NCBI GenBank assembly: GCA_040772045.1
Contig: JAXGYV010000003.1
Coordinates: forward strand, 128,102 to 192,101
Reading direction: 5' to 3'
Length of the DNA stretch: 64,000 nt
Source of the DNA: JAXGYV01 sp040772045
GTDB taxonomy: Bacteria > Actinomycetota > Thermoleophilia > UBA2241
Part shown: positions 62,818-64,000 of the stretch, one piece after another
How the letters are laid out: each line of letters starts with the position of its first letter
Position numbering within the stretch: the stretch's first letter is position 1
Position numbers and translations under genes: made by a program
The notes under the pieces: generated by a model
Told to the model about the DNA's origin: nothing
Seen by the model: the letters and a program-made list of their open reading frames with translations, nothing else
The model's database searches: none

Positions 62818-64000
62818 CTAAGCGAGGATGTGCTCGAGCGCCTCGGTGAAACGCCCCACGTGGATGAAGTTCAGCTTGCCGGTGAGCTCCCCAGGCAGCT
62901 CGAGAAGGCTCGCGCGGTTGGCCTCCGGCAGGATCACCGTAGTCACGCCGGCCCGCACCGCCGCCAAACACTTCTCCTTCAGCCCGCCCACCCGGAGCAC
63001 GCGTCCGGAGAGGGTGATCTCGCCGGTCATGGCCACCCGCGGCTTGAGCCGCGCGCCGGTGAGCGCGGAGAGCAGGGCCGCGGCCAGCGCTAGCCCGGCC
63101 GATGGTCCATCTTTGGGTACGGCACCCTCGGGCACGTGCACGCGCACGTCGTAGTTCGCGAGGTTGAGCCCCTCCGCGGAGCAGTAGGGCAAAGAGCGGC
63201 ACACGGAGCGCAGCCGCGGATCATTCTCCACGTTGGCCAGGATGTACCCCCACGCGGCCGAGGCCGACTCCTGCATGACCTCCCCGAGTTGGCCGGTGAG
63301 TAGCAACTCGCCGCGCCCCCTGCTGATAGACGCCTCGACGGTGAGCACCTCGCCCCCGTCTGAAGTGTAGGCGAGGCCCAGGCTCTGGCCGACGACCGGC
63401 CGCGAGGGTATGCGCGCCTCGGCCCAATGGGCCTCGCCCAGCAGCTCGTGCAGGTCGGCGACGGTCACTGTGATGGGGAAGGCGAGCTGGCCCTCCAGAT
63501 GCTTGCGCGCGGCCTTGCGATGCACGCGGCGCAGAGCGCGCTCCAAGTCGCGTACGCCCGCCTCTCGGGTATAACCGCGGACCATGGCCCGCAGCGCCGC
63601 GGCCTGCAGGCGCACCTGGCCGTGGCGCAGGCCGGTCTCCGCCGCGATGCGCGGCAGCAAGTAGCCGCGCGCGATCTTGAGCTTCTCGGCGATCGTGTAG
63701 CCGCTGAGGCGAATGACCTCGAGACGATCGTACAGCGTCGGCGGAATGCCGTCTTCATCGTTTGCGGTGGCGATGAAGAACACCCGCGAGAGGTCGTAGT
63801 CGGCCTCGAGGTAGTTGTCGCGGAAACTCGTGTTCTGGACCGGGTCCAGCACCTCCATGAGGGCGGCCGCCGGATTCCCGTGCCAGTCGTACTCCAGCTT
63901 GTCGATCTCGTCCAGCAGCAAGACCGGGTTGTCTACGCCCGTCTTGGCGAGCGCCTCGATGACGCGGCCGGGCATCGCGCCCACGTAGGTGCGTCGATGG
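62818..64000 (-). CDS. lon: ATP-dependent protease Lon (5' part outside window)
   Basis: Partial: the frame is open to the window edge and the N-terminal and much of the AAA+ domain are missing. Visible are HRRTYVGAMPGRVIEALAK and LLLDEIDKLEYDW (Walker B), TANDEDGIPPTLYDRLEVI (sensor 1), then the proteolytic domain with the catalytic Ser in VPKDGPSAGLALA and Lys in VGGLKEKCLAA. The C-terminus is complete. It degrades misfolded and regulatory proteins in the cytoplasm. Confidence 0.97.
   Translation of the reverse strand, partial: HRRTYVGAMPGRVIEALAKTGVDNPVLLLDEIDKLEYDWHGNPAAALMEVLDPVQNTSFRDNYLEADYDLSRVFFIATANDEDGIPPTLYDRLEVIRLSGYTIAEKLKIARGYLLPRIAAETGLRHGQVRLQAAALRAMVRGYTREAGVRDLERALRRVHRKAARKHLEGQLAFPITVTVADLHELLGEAHWAEARIPSRPVVGQSLGLAYTSDGGEVLTVEASISRGRGELLLTGQLGEVMQESASAAWGYILANVENDPRLRSVCRSLPYCSAEGLNLANYDVRVHVPEGAVPKDGPSAGLALAAALLSALTGARLKPRVAMTGEITLSGRVLRVGGLKEKCLAAVRAGVTTVILPEANRASLLELPGELTGKLNFIHVGRFTEALEHILA

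Noticed and set aside
62627..63202. N-terminal extension of valS and a possible T-box leader before valS
   Set aside because: The extension lies antisense-like over lon's 3' end in a different phase. No T-box core sequence or antiterminator was found in the 191-base spacer.

Overview
The window is high-GC DNA, densely packed with genes and mostly without mobile elements. It looks like a free-living, monoderm, deep-branching member of the Actinomycetota. The support is the rpmG-tRNA(Trp)-secE-nusG-rplK-rplA-rplJ-rplL-rpoB order, a SecE with a long basic N-terminus, lipoboxes and SD-led GTG/TTG starts. The futalosine menaquinone pathway together with Rex suggests a life with changing redox conditions, possibly anaerobic. 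The lineage is inferred from gene content and style only; there is no rRNA in the window.

Region by region. 1-7800 (minus): transcription/translation operon ending in a partial rpoB, with a clear promoter before rplJ and another before rpmG. 7876-18440 (mostly plus): CPBP protease, a minus-strand pair (MTAP-like phosphorylase and a degenerate LytM-like protein), a secreted CAP-domain protein, an MrfA/YprA-type helicase, a LOG-like protein, a very large LuxR/MalT-type regulator containing an AT-rich island, and BirA. 18483-20418: a membrane HD-GYP phosphodiesterase preceded by two tiny, tandem reading frames with related C-termini. 20506-23128: two MFS transporters.

23285-40250 (minus) is a menaquinone/heme supercluster: hemB, rex, a HepS-like protein, ubiD-, ubiA-, ubiX- and ubiE-type genes, a polyprenyl diphosphate synthase, mqnE, mqnA, an unrecognised 40-codon gene fitted exactly between mqnA and mqnC, mqnC, and a universal stress protein. 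A complete BMP-type nucleoside ABC transporter plus a class V aminotransferase sits in the middle of it. Of the early futalosine enzymes, mqnB and mqnD are not seen in this window. 40409-43772 holds an MFS exporter, a compositionally odd DapB-like gene and a small exported protein.

44000-51936 (plus) is the most unusual locus. A palindromic operator and an HTH/PBP-like (molybdate/tungstate-type) regulator are followed by a secreted Fn3 protein, a membrane-tethered remnant-like molybdopterin-domain protein, an ECF S-component-like membrane protein, a secreted six-repeat beta-propeller with a glycine/serine linker and C-terminal anchor, a TiaS-like DDTD protein, an ExbB/TolQ-type proton channel and a DUF2149 protein. 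It reads as a surface system energised by proton motive force, with unknown substrate. 52014-57585 is a probable TetR-controlled unit (substrate-binding lipoprotein, amidohydrolase, metallo-beta-lactamase-fold enzyme) with a 44-bp perfect palindrome overlapping divergent promoters, followed by a YkoF-like thiamine-binding protein. 57609-64000 (minus) is lon (partial), valS, folC, a small membrane protein and a HAD phosphatase.
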